A DNA stretch of 64,000 nucleotides from Bromus sterilis (taxonomy: Eukaryota > Streptophyta > Magnoliopsida > Poales > Poaceae): NCBI GenBank assembly GCA_950022295.1, contig OX465600.1:310444031-310508030 (forward strand), read 5' to 3'. Positions within the stretch are counted from its first letter, which is position 1; the number at the start of each line of letters is the position of its first letter. A program made the position numbers and the translations under genes. Positions 55,901 to 64,000 of this stretch are shown here, piece after piece. Under the pieces are notes generated by a model. It made no database searches. It saw only the letters and a list, made by a program, of their open reading frames with translations, and was not told where the DNA came from.

Positions 55901-56729
55901 TTTTGCGGTAGGCCGCCCCGGGCGTGCTTCGGTCTTGGAGTTCTTTGAAGGAGGACGCTCGCGAGGGCGCGTATGAGTCCGTGTGCTTGAGGCTGAGGGA
56001 CGCTGAGCGAGAGATTGTTCGCTTGAAGGGGGATGTAGCAGTTCATCGTTCCAAACGCGAGCGTACTGAGGCCGTGCTGGATAGTCTTGCTTCGTGGGTG
56101 GTGAAGTTGTCTGACCTCCTGCTAGGTGAGTCTTGCTGCTGTTCGATTGCTCGACTGCCTTTAGTAGTTTTCCTGTCGTCGTCTTGATTTTGATTCTGTT
56201 TTTCGAAGTGTTGTCGGGGCGGTCCTGGGATGAAGATAAGGCCGTCCAGTCGGAGCTGTCTCTATTGGACGATCTTGAAGTGCAGGCGAGCAATCCTTTC
56301 TGGGCAGATGGGGCTCACGCTCGAGCATTTGCTGTGCTTCATCTTCGAGCTGAGCGGGTGCCGGCTGCTCTGCGGTACTGTCAGCAGGTGCTAGGTAGGA
56401 TCCATGCTGAGTTTTATCCGCTGCAGGTGGTGCCGTCGTCCTTTGAGACACTTTGCCACGTATTTTCTCAGCCTGCAGAGCTGCGTCGCGTGATGAATCA
56501 CCAGATTCATGCTGGAGCCCGTGCTACTTTGGGCTTTGTCCATAGTCATTGGCCGGGAGCTCATATTGCTCACGTGGTGGGGGGTCCTCCTGGCGGCAGG
56601 GATTGCCCGATGAATGAGCATTACGCTGCGGTCGGTGAGCCTGCGCGCCGAGTTGTGGAGCGAGTTTGTGAAGAGAACGATCGTTATCTGGGTGCCCTGA
56701 TTAAGGCAAAGATGGAGCCTGGGGGTTAG
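52971..56729 (+). pseudogene. Antisense cargo gene of T3: Transposase_28-like protein, at least 8 exons
   Basis: On the strand opposite to T3. Exon 1, 52971-53855, is one frame of 295 codons broken only by stops at 53001, 53154, 53445 and 53712. It reads GFALPIHPFVRGLL, LHNLTPNGILHIACFITLCE, AFLGIYPHWGLWKHLF and YFDLEMPDSV, the text of the plant 'putative gypsy type transposon' family (PF04195 by memory). Further exons with GT-AG borders and matching phases: 53933-54273, 54345-54642, 54904-54997, 55072-55263, 55337-about 55732; then less sure 55912-about 56125 and about 56209-56729. The middle exons give charged, coiled-coil-like protein (QTAEKQAERTVSTLKDALAS, KEKELHDQHEELVRLRRAED). The last ends at TAG 56727. 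Function of the family is unknown. Introns kept in antisense show it was never copied from its own spliced mRNA. Confidence 0.75.
54690..54832. repeat. Direct repeat of hairpin/polypurine motif in an intron
   Basis: The 261 bp intron after 54642 holds two copies, about 113 bp apart, of a block with GTGCTCCCGATGGGAGTA (second copy ATGCTCCCGATAGGAGTT), then CCCCCGAGGCTGCAAGCAA. These are the composite motifs of T1 and T2 placed inside the cargo gene. Confidence 0.85.
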
Positions 56730-56799
56730 ATGCTTTCTTCCTTTGTATACGCTTCTTCTCGGTGTACTGTAGGTAAATGGTTTTGCTGCTGTGGCGAGC

Positions 56800-57112
56800 C
56801 CTTGTGTGTCGCGATTTGCGAAGAACGCCTCGGGGGGTGGCTGCTGAGGCGAGCCCCCGAGTGCCAATTTTATCGCGATTGCGAAGAACGCCTCGGGGGT
56901 GGCTGTTGCGGCGAGCCCCCAAGTGCCAATTTTGTTTAAGTCGCGATTGCGAAGAACGCCTCGGGATGGCTGCTGCGGCGAGCCCCCGAGTGACAATTTT
57001 GTTTAAGTCGCGATTGCGAGGAACGCCTCGGGGGGTGGCTGCTGCGGCGAGCCCCCGAGTGCCAATTTTGTTTAAGTCGCGATTGCGAGGAACGCCTCGG
57101 GGGATGGCTGCC
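56800..57112 (-). repeat. 67-70 bp tandem array of T3, about 5 copies
   Basis: Units hold GCGAAGAACGCCTCGGGG, GGCTGCTG(C/A)GGCGAGCCCC, CGAGTGCCAATTTTG and TTTAAGTCGCGATT. The inner core CGAGCCCCCGAGTGC matches T2 units; the rest has diverged. Position (before the cargo gene) is the same. Confidence 0.95.
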
Positions 57113-57119
57113 TTCTTGT

Positions 57120-58293
57120 ATCATGTAAATCCTGCTGTGGGCTTCTGGGTACTGCTCCTCTGCATCTGGTGTCCTGCGTTGTTGCTGGATTGCGGCCACT
57201 TGCCTTGCTGGTAGGGGAGGGGCTGGTGGTGCATCGTGGGCGATGGGCCCGACTGCTATGCTCGCGAGTGGCTGGGCCGCTGTTGTCGCGGATCGGCTTT
57301 TTTCCTCCACCAACTCGTTCAAGCTTCTGCAATTCCTGAGGGTGTGTTCTGATCTGAGCTCCACTCGTCCGTTTCTGAATCCGTGTATCGAGCACGGGCC
57401 GTCGAGTTTTTATTTTGCCGAGCGGTATGTTCTGGTGCTGTCGCGCGGCTGCCTCGTCCTCCAGTCTCGTTTCTGAGCTTGGGGCGCATGTTCGAGGTTG
57501 TCCCTGCGTTGTGTCCCTCCGTCCTCGCGATGCCTGCCGTCTCTGTCGTCTGGGAAGTCTGCGGCGACCATGTCGGGTCCTCCATCGTCGTAGAAGTTGC
57601 GCCTGGGTCGCTTCCTTCGACGGTCGAGTCCTCTTTCTCCGTTGTGGTAGTCGTAGTCGTGTTCTGAGCGTGTGATGTGGATTTCTGTTTCATTGCGAAC
57701 GGAATCCTCGCCGTCCGCCCAGCTGTTGGCTTGCTCCAGCAGCCGTGTGAGTGTTCGGACTTTCATCTGTCCGAGTTGTTCCTTGAATTCGATGCGCTGC
57801 AGGCCTCGCCTGAACGCGTCGATTGCGCTTTCGGCTGATATGTCTTCTGCTGAATTCTTGAGTATGGTCCACCGCTGGATGTAGGCTCGCAGGGTTTCCC
57901 TGGTTCCTTTCTTGCATGCCCGCAGTTCCTCGATTGATGCGGTCTCTTGTATGTGTATTTGAAGTTTTCTATGAAGGCTTCACGGAACTGCCTCCATGAG
58001 CTGATGGATCCTCGCGAGAGGTTCTTCAACCAGTGCCGTGCCGAGCTCTCGAGCATGAGCTGCATATACTGCATTGCCTTGACGTTGGTCCCTCGCTGGA
58101 ACTTGACTGCTGTTAAGTAGTCGTCGAGCCACGCCTCTGGCTCTTCGAGTCCATTGTATTTGAGCGTTGTGGAGTTCAATTTGAACCCGCTTGGCATTCG
58201 CGTCTCGCGTATGGAACGCGTGAAGCATAGTGCTCCACATGGCTCGATTTCTTCGTCGAAGGCTTCTTCGTCCGAGTACTCTTCGCGTGCTGC
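57120..58293 (-). pseudogene. T3 gag with recognisable core, cut by W2
   Basis: Minus-strand translation from the W2 junction gives an acidic lead (EEYSDEEAFDEE), then the Gag core: RETRMPSGFKLNSTTLKYNG, LEEPEAWLDDYLTAVKFQ, MQLMLESSARHWLKNL, SISSWRQFREAFIENF. A one-base loss at about 57940 shifts the frame; it goes on with LRAYIQRWTILKN, QLGQMKVRTLTRLLEQANSW and an Arg-rich part, then a zinc-knuckle-like CSIHG ... HTLRNC at about 57330-57390. It ends in MIQEG near 57125, just before the array. The start is beyond W2. Confidence 0.8.
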
Positions 58294-59923
58294 TGATGAT
58301 TGGCTTCTCGCCCTTCGTTGGTAGGCCCAAGTGGAAGGCGTGATGCGGTACAGCAGCGAGTTTTCCCTCAGTAAAGATACCAAGGTTTGTCTCCAGTAGG
58401 ACTCCAGAGATGATAAGTAGGTGTCCGCGGCGCACCTGACGCGGACCTGCACACAGACACAGATAACTTTGTTCCCAACGAAGTTCAGAGAGGTTTTCAA
58501 TCTCTCCGGTCTTGTTGTTCACAAATGATAAAATGCAAGGGGATAATGGTAGGAACTTGAAAGTAAATGCAGAAAAGTAAATATAGCTTGGAAACAATAA
58601 TGAGGATATGGACCGGGATACGTCATGTTCGCTAGTGATGTCTCTCTCCCAAAAGACGATAAAAATTTCTATGCGAGGTAAACAAATTACAAAAAGGCAA
58701 TTGACAGGATTATGAACGCACCGCAATGATAACTATGCTACAAAAGAAAGGAAGAGGCTCCAAAGCACGGGCAGTACGCCAAAGTAAGTAGACCGAAATC
58801 CATCTGCATCTACTACTAATCATCCACCTTGAGATATCTATCCAGAACATCTCGCTGGTATTAAGTTGTGAGCCCCACCCAAAGTGTAAACCCAAAGCAA
58901 CAGACAACTGCATTAAAAAGAACTTTGCGTAAAGTAAACAATCCTTGTAACCGCGGTTACTAGCACCGTTGTTTTCCCCCTTGTGGCAACAGCACATCCC
59001 CTAGACTCATGTTTCTGTCACTCAAGCATGTCATCGGGGAGGCATGAACCCACAATCTAGCACAACGCTCCCTCTTGGAGTCACTACCTACTACTTGGCC
59101 AAAGCAATAAACAGCAACGGAGAGCATGCAAGAATTACTTAGGAACAAAAATACAAGAGATAAGAACCAAATATATTACTCTATCACAATCTGAACATAA
59201 TCTCATAATCCATCAGATCCGATCAAACTCAACATAGCAATAGAAGAAATATTACAAAGGTGCCTCGATCATGTAGGGCAGCTCACGAGGTCTAAACAAT
59301 GAAGATCAAAGAGGGGAGGAGAACATCACATAGCTACTGATCACGGACCCATGATCTAAGGAAAACTACTCACGAGACATCCGGGGAGCATCCATGGTGG
59401 AGAGGAGACTCCCGGAGGTCAATCCTCCCTCCGGCAGGGTGCCGGGAAGAGGTCTTCTGGTGCTCCCGATCTTGGAAGCGCGGCGGCGACGGAACAGAGG
59501 CGAGTTCGTGGAATAGGGTTCTCGTTCTGGAGTTTCCCGTGACGGGGGATAAATAGGCGAAGGGGGCAGCCAGAGGTGGGCCAAGGGCCCCAGGCGCCCC
59601 CTGGCGCGGCCAGGGGTGGGGCCGCGCCGGGTGGCCGCCTGGGCCCCCCCTGGCACCCCTCTGGCCCCTCCCGGGCTCTTCTCGAAGCTTCCGTCACGCT
59701 GATTTTTTATCTGAATTTTCCCGAATTTTTCTGGCACTTTTTATATGGGGGAAAACTGAAATAGAAAAACAGCAGAAAACAGGAACTGGCACTGGGGTGC
59801 ACTGAGTTAATAGGTTAGTCCAAATATGATCAAAAATGTATGAAAGTGTATCTAGATCATAGCAATATCACACAAAACATGCATGGAGCAAGCAGAAATC
59901 ATCGATACGTTTTGGACGTATCA
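58294..59923 (-). mobile_element. W2 3' LTR
   Basis: 1630 bp. The minus strand starts TGATACGTCCAAAACGTATC at 59923 and ends CCAATCATCA at 58294. The polypurine tract AAGCTTGGGGATGT (minus strand) abuts it at 59924-59937. Confidence 0.95.
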
Positions 59924-62560
59924 ACATCCCCAAGCTTAATTCCTTCTCGTCCTCGAGTAGGTAAATGATAACAAGCATAATTTCTGTGGTGACATGCTAG
60001 CAACCATAAAAGAACTTTGAAAAGTAAAGCAACCAAGCTAGAGATTCAATTCAAGTCATAACAAACAAGAGTCTATATTAGTATTGAAACAAGTAACAAA
60101 AGAACAAAAGGTGCAAGAGCTCTCGCTGTCCGTGACTCGAATGTCTCCAAATGGTGTTTGCGTGCAAGAAAGGAGGATAGGGAATACGAGAGAAAAAATT
60201 ATTTTTGTTGAGAACTCAATCTACTAAAGTTTCACACTTGGTCCTCTTTGGAATCTTATCTTGACTCGTCCCCAGACCACTAGTCAGGTACAAGTCAATT
60301 TGATCCACTCCTTTTCGATATTTCAGCACTCATGCAATGGATGAGCGTAAGCACGAGAGTTGACACTTAGGATGGGAAAGAGAGAAATATGGTGGAGGAG
60401 GACAATCATAGGCAAGAGATGCCAAATGATAGATATGATGTGAGGATTAGGGATTGCCATGCAACGGATGCACATACGAGCTAGGAAGCTCTCCAAACTA
60501 TATGCAAAAAGATCATCTCTATGGAGTACAAGGATATAAAGGGAGTACTAGTGTGGATCTCTCAAAAGGATAGTAGTGTTGCCCCTTTCTCTCTTTTTAT
60601 TTCTTTTTCTCTTTTTTCTATTTTTTTTTGTATTTTTGTGTGGCCTCAATGGCTCTTTCTATTTAACTCTCATTTGTCCTCTTTGGGATCTTTTGATGTG
60701 TCCACTTTGGGATCTTTTCCACACTTAAGGGCAACACTCTATTTTACAAGAAGGTAAAGGAGATATTTCACACTTTACAAGGTACTCAAAACATAAAGAA
60801 GATGTAACTATCATGATGTATGCAATGTATGTCGCTGCCAGTGTAGCAGGAACATGTATGACATGAAGATCAAGTCATGAAGAGGTGGAAGTTGCATGGC
60901 AATGTAACTCGGAAAGGCTATGGAAATGCCTTGATAGGTAGGTATGGTGGCTGTTTTGAGGAAGGATAAAGGGAGGCTTATGATGACAGAGCGTATCATG
61001 CCAAGGGTTTGAATGTACCGGCGAAGGTGGACACCAACTCTCGGAGTGAGAAGAAGGCAATGCACGGCACGGGAAAGGCTAGCAAAATATGGGAAGGTGG
61101 AAGTGTCAACTCTCAATACTTACATTAGTCCGAAGAACTCATGCACTTATTATCGGTAATTCTCAATCTAATGAGGAGGTTCACAAAGAGACAAGTACCC
61201 CGAGGAGGAGTGTATGGGGGTTTGGTTATCCTTGCGCATCCTCGACTCATGGTACGTGAGTGTACTCTAATATTCGACTCCTCAGAAGAGTAGTGATCCA
61301 TCTAGTAGCTAGAGTTCGCAACTAGTTTTGTAGGTTTTGAAAATAAACACGGATTGCCCAAAATACGACACCTATCACTAATAGACAAGAGCTCTTGACA
61401 CCAAAAGTCCAAACATTACTCACAACAATGCCTCAAAACTATTGCAAGCTACTACTAAAATTAAATAGCAACCTCAATTACCTATTTTCAAGACAAAACA
61501 CAACTCAGTGCAACAACCAACTCTCTTAACAAGATAAACATGAAAACTAAAAAGAGTTGCAGCAAAAAACTAAACAAAATCCAAAGCTCTTCCTAAAGAC
61601 AAACTAAGACTAAAACTAAACAAGGCAGTAGCTATGGAAAGATAAAGAACACACAACAGCAAAAAGATAGGCAGGAAAAATCCTATGATGTGTTCTAGAT
61701 TTTGACAGTGGAGCGTGTTTCTCTCCCACACAAAGTAAGAAAGGATCTAACTTGTTATGAACAGCAAGAAAAGCTAAAGAAAACTAAAAACAAAACCTAA
61801 GAGCGAGACGCTCCAAGCATAGCACATAATGCATGAAGTGATAAAAATATAGTGAGACAAAGGACGAACTGATGATTGTTGATGGAGAAGGGGATGCACG
61901 GGGGCATCCCCAAGCTTAGACGCTTGAGTCTCCTTGAATATTTATTGGGTATGCATGGGGGCATCCCCAAGCTTGAGCGATTGACACTCCTGGATCTTCT
62001 TTCATCATCTTCCATCGCACACTTGAAAACTCCCTTCATACATAACTCATCATAAGCTGATTAGAGAGGTTAGTACCCTTAATAAATAAATAAATTCTCC
62101 ACTGGATATAAATATAATCATGAAGAGATACTGTTTCTCAAGAGTGCCAAAAAGTTTTTGCAAAGAAAAAGCAAGCTTAAGGTTTGCAAAAGTAAGGAGA
62201 GACAAAACGTGGCAGAATCTGTGAAAAACAGAACAGCAGATAGTAAAGAATTTTTTAGGGGCACTTCTGCAACTCAAATCAAAAAACTCAGAACATACGG
62301 AAGTTTCGTAATTGTATAGAGCATACTGTGTAAAAACTTAAGCTCAAAAAGATGAACTGGGATTTTTCTGGAATTTTTCTGGTCACGAGGACAGAATCTG
62401 TTTTCTGGACAGCATGTCACAACTTTTACTTCACTTGCCGTAAGAGGCTATAACTTGGCACAAAGCTGAAAAATAAAGATACAATGATGTTTCTACAGAA
62501 GTAACAATCATCGAGACACAACAAAAGCAAAAAGAAAAACCTAAATTCGTTGCGGGCTGC
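59924..62560 (-). other. W2 3' non-coding region
   Basis: Colinear with W1 36890-42066 without F. It holds the antisense short frame (60877-60969) and two hairpin blocks: GGGGATGC-ACGGGG-GCATCCCC at 61890-61911, then a weaker one at 61947-61968, each followed by CAAGCTT. No gene on the element strand. Confidence 0.7.
60877..60969 (+). other. Short frame antisense to W2, partner of 38370-38567
   Basis: 30 codons, MKRWKLHGN with KGYGNALIGRYGGCFEEG, then TAA; similarity to the W1 partner goes on beyond the stop (YHAKGLNVPAKVDTNS). Confidence 0.3.
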
Positions 62561-62610
62561 CTCCCGAAAGCGCTTCTTTAAAGCCATTAGCTAGGCATGA
62601 TGCAAAAAGA

Positions 62611-63432
62611 TCAAGTTGTATCAATCGAATCATTATCAAGATCATCAAAAAGCTCTTCAATTGTACAACTGGTCTTAAGAGGTCTTTCAAATAAAGGCCT
62701 AATGAAGATATTTCTAGGGAGAAAACCAAAAGGCGAAAAATCAATGGAAGATTCATTTATAAAATTATCAAAGAGAGGTATTTCTTCCAAAGTTTTCACG
62801 GTTTCGACTTCTTTGGCAATAGGTGGTTCCTTTTTAGGTCGGGGAACCTTAGGGACATAATTGAACTTAGGTTCCCTTCTTGCCGAAGTCTCTACTTTTT
62901 TTGGTTTGATTGAGGAGAAAGTAATTCCAAGAGTATTAATGATTTCCTCAATCTTATCTATCCTAGAAAGATCCGTATCACGGGATTTGATGTCCTCCAA
63001 AGTTTTGATAATTTTAAGCATGGAGCTATCAAGCCTATTCAAATTCCATTGAATCTTGCGATCCAACTCATTTATCCTAGCTATACTTAGTATTTCTAAC
63101 TCTATCTTTTCAAGTTTCTTCATAATGTGAGATAGAGTTATATCTTCTTGCATGCTATCAATAGGGAGATTTCCAACAAGATTTTCAATAACATTAAGAG
63201 ACTCCCAAGTCGGGGCTTCTAGAAAATTCCCATTGATAGCAGTATCTAATATGAACCTATTCCAAGGAGTAATCCCAACATAAAAATTTCTAAGCAGGAT
63301 AGTAGTGGATTGCTTCTTGGTGGCTTTTCTGTGAGAATCATTAATTCTATACCAAGCATCTTTTAAACTTTCTCCACCTTTTTGTTTAAAGGTGAGAACC
63401 TCTGTCTCAGCAAAGGCAGAAGGACCAGACAT
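62611..63432 (-). CDS. W2 gag, partial, 273 codons
   Basis: I place the start at ATG 63432 (MSGPSAFAETEVLTF). The 32 residues before it in the same frame are leader sequence that precedes the family start. The early part holds the second half of a gypsy Gag core: FKQKGGESLKDAWYRINDS, then TILLRNFYVGITPWNRFILD and TAINGNFLEAPTWESLN. The rest is Lys/Glu/Ile-rich, coiled-coil-like (about residues 95-165), then basic (PKKVETSARREP) and acidic at the end (CTIEELFDDLDND). The N-terminal half of the Gag core seen in W1 is absent. The frame is open, in keeping with the young age, but probably served a protein-poor, non-autonomous element. Confidence 0.75.
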   Translation of the reverse strand: MSGPSAFAETEVLTFKQKGGESLKDAWYRINDSHRKATKKQSTTILLRNFYVGITPWNRFILDTAINGNFLEAPTWESLNVIENLVGNLPIDSMQEDITLSHIMKKLEKIELEILSIARINELDRKIQWNLNRLDSSMLKIIKTLEDIKSRDTDLSRIDKIEEIINTLGITFSSIKPKKVETSARREPKFNYVPKVPRPKKEPPIAKEVETVKTLEEIPLFDNFINESSIDFSPFGFLPRNIFIRPLFERPLKTSCTIEELFDDLDNDSIDTT

Positions 63433-63570
63433 AATGAAAGCTAGCAAGATAAAAAGTTTTTTTTGTAAACTTTGATAAAAGACACAAAGATAAAAAGTGA
63501 AAGGTAAACTAACAAGACTAAAAAACAAAGGTAAAGGGTAGTGTGCAACTCCCCTATCTTAGCACTTGGA

Positions 63571-63589
63571 GTCCCCGGCAACGGCGCCA
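63571..63589 (-). other. W2 primer-binding site (tRNA-Asp)
   Basis: The minus strand reads TGGCGCCGTTGCCGGGGAC, an exact complement of the plant tRNA-Asp 3' end, 11 bases inside the LTR edge. Confidence 0.95.
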
Positions 63590-63600
63590 GAAATTACTCT

Positions 63601-64000
63601 TGATGATTGGCTTCTCGCCCTTCGTTGGTAGGCCCTAAGTGGAAGGCGTGATGCGGTACAGCAGCGAGTTTTCCCTCAGTAAAGATACCAAGGTTTGTCT
63701 CCAGTAGGACTCCAGAGATGATAAGTAGGTGTCAGCGGCGCACCTGACGCGGACCTGCACACAGACACAGATAACTTTGTTCCCAACGAAGTTCAGAGAG
63801 GTTGTCAATCTCTCCGGTCTTGTTGTTCACAAATGATAAAACGCAAGGGGATAATGATAGCAACTTGAAAGTAAATGCAGAAAAGTAAATATAGCTTGGA
63901 AACAATAATGAGGATATGGACCGGGATACGTCATGTTCGCTAGTGATGTCTCTCTCCCAAAAGACGATAAAAATTTCTATGCGAGGTAAACAAATTACAG
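63601..64000 (-). mobile_element. W2 5' LTR, 3' part only
   Basis: It matches 58294-58693 with about six substitutions and one indel. The window ends inside it. Confidence 0.95.

Larger units (their letters stand above)
11732..64000 (-). mobile_element. N: Athila-type Ty3/gypsy element hosting T2 and T3
   Basis: The outermost element of the nest. Its 3' LTR is 11732-12800 plus 46025-46354 (about 1.39 kb without T2 and one copy of the CCAGG duplication). Its internal region begins at 46355 and runs right to 51231, where T3 interrupts it; the rest lies beyond the window. Facing the LTR, on the minus strand, is the purine-rich AAGTTTGGTGGAGT, its polypurine tract, which fixes the orientation and marks this as the 3' LTR. 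Internal order on the minus strand is gag tail, protease, spacer, Athila-type 3' gene, untranslated region, LTR. No reverse transcriptase or integrase lies between protease and the 3' gene. Confidence 0.75.
51232..64000 (-). mobile_element. T3: Tat-type element in N, with gag and a different antisense gene, no pol
   Basis: The left edge is TGACGGGGATG at 51232; the left flank is GATAA (51227-51231). Order on the minus strand from the right: gag (58293-57120), tandem array (57112-56800), antisense gene (56729-52971), spacer, 3' LTR. The 5' LTR and gag start lie beyond W2 and outside the window. Right after the Gag zinc-knuckle part and an MIQEG-like stretch, where T1 and T2 go on to protease, T3 goes to the tandem array. 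Protease, reverse transcriptase, RNase H and integrase are all missing. Its LTR is similar to T1 and T2 at both ends but diverged in the middle: a related subfamily. Confidence 0.85.
58294..64000 (-). mobile_element. W2: young, short W-type element inserted in T3 gag
   Basis: 3' LTR 58294-59923, internal 59924-63600, 5' LTR from 63601 past the window end. The left flank is GCTGC (58289-58293). The internal region is only 3.7 kb: a partial gag, no protease, no pol. The primer-binding site and polypurine tract are intact. Over the first 400 bp the two LTRs differ by about 6 substitutions and one indel (about 1.5%), roughly 0.6 million years at 1.3e-8, the youngest event I can date here. The LTR is a variant of the W LTR with a different 3' end (GAGAAGCCAATCATCA). 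Confidence 0.9.

Noticed and set aside
56391..57395. Minus-strand frames of 142-201 codons
   Set aside because: They cross the tandem array and the T3 gag end; the repeats (RRSSHPP...) give their length.
1..64000. tRNA or rRNA genes
   Set aside because: Only tRNA-complementary primer-binding sites (about 19 bases) were found; no cloverleaf or rRNA core seen.

Overview
This window is intergenic DNA of a large-genome grass, almost certainly a Triticeae species (wheat, Aegilops, rye or barley group). The basis is the make-up: a decayed Angela/BARE-like Copia element, a Triticeae-type CACTA transposon end, and several Ty3/gypsy families (Athila-type and Tat-type) inserted into one another. I see no convincing host gene, rRNA or tRNA gene. 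Only 11286-11731 cannot be assigned to a transposon. Family names are from memory and are given as likenesses. The labels W, T, N, S, J and F are mine.

Layout. 1-6518 is a decayed Copia element on the minus strand (internal region, primer-binding site, 2.1 kb LTR). 6519-7112 is the 3' part of another LTR. 7113-8319 is a CACTA end with a two-exon gene. 8320-11285 is W0, the 5' part of an Athila-type element on the minus strand. From 11732 to the right end everything lies inside one minus-strand Athila-type element, N. Its 3' LTR is split by T2 (12801-46024, minus, TSD CCAGG) and its internal region by T3 (51232 to beyond the window, minus).

T2 carries two insertions. The first is a solo W-family LTR, S (13716-27410), which holds T1 (14934-27011, plus, perfect TSD CTCGC), which in turn holds a 3.9 kb solo LTR, J (20154-24086, TSD GCTGG). 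The second is W1 (32971-43744, plus), which holds a 2.6 kb solo LTR, F (38569-41125, TSD TCATG). T3 is broken in gag by W2 (58294 to beyond the window, minus). The deepest chain is N > T2 > S > T1 > J. Hand-counted LTR divergence agrees with the nesting: T2 about 7%, T1 about 5%, W2 about 1.5%.

The most interesting part is the cargo of the three Tat-type elements. Between pol and the 3' LTR, in antisense to the element, T1 and T2 each carry a gene for a roughly 200-residue protein with an Arg/Gly-rich N-terminus, a domain that reads like a plant B3 DNA-binding fold and a Ser-rich tail. Each has a TATA box at the expected distance. The T1 copy is an open 205-codon frame; the T2 copy has one frameshift. 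In the same position T3 carries a different antisense gene, with at least eight exons, whose first exon resembles the 'putative gypsy type transposon' (Transposase_28) family. All three also carry 67-71 bp tandem arrays with polypurine-tract-like cores and small perfect inverted repeats around the cargo.

No element here looks autonomous. T1 lacks the RNase H block. T2 has a full but frameshifted pol. T3 has a Gag core but no pol. The W elements have gag with or without protease and no polymerase. N keeps protease and an Athila-type 3' gene but no reverse transcriptase.
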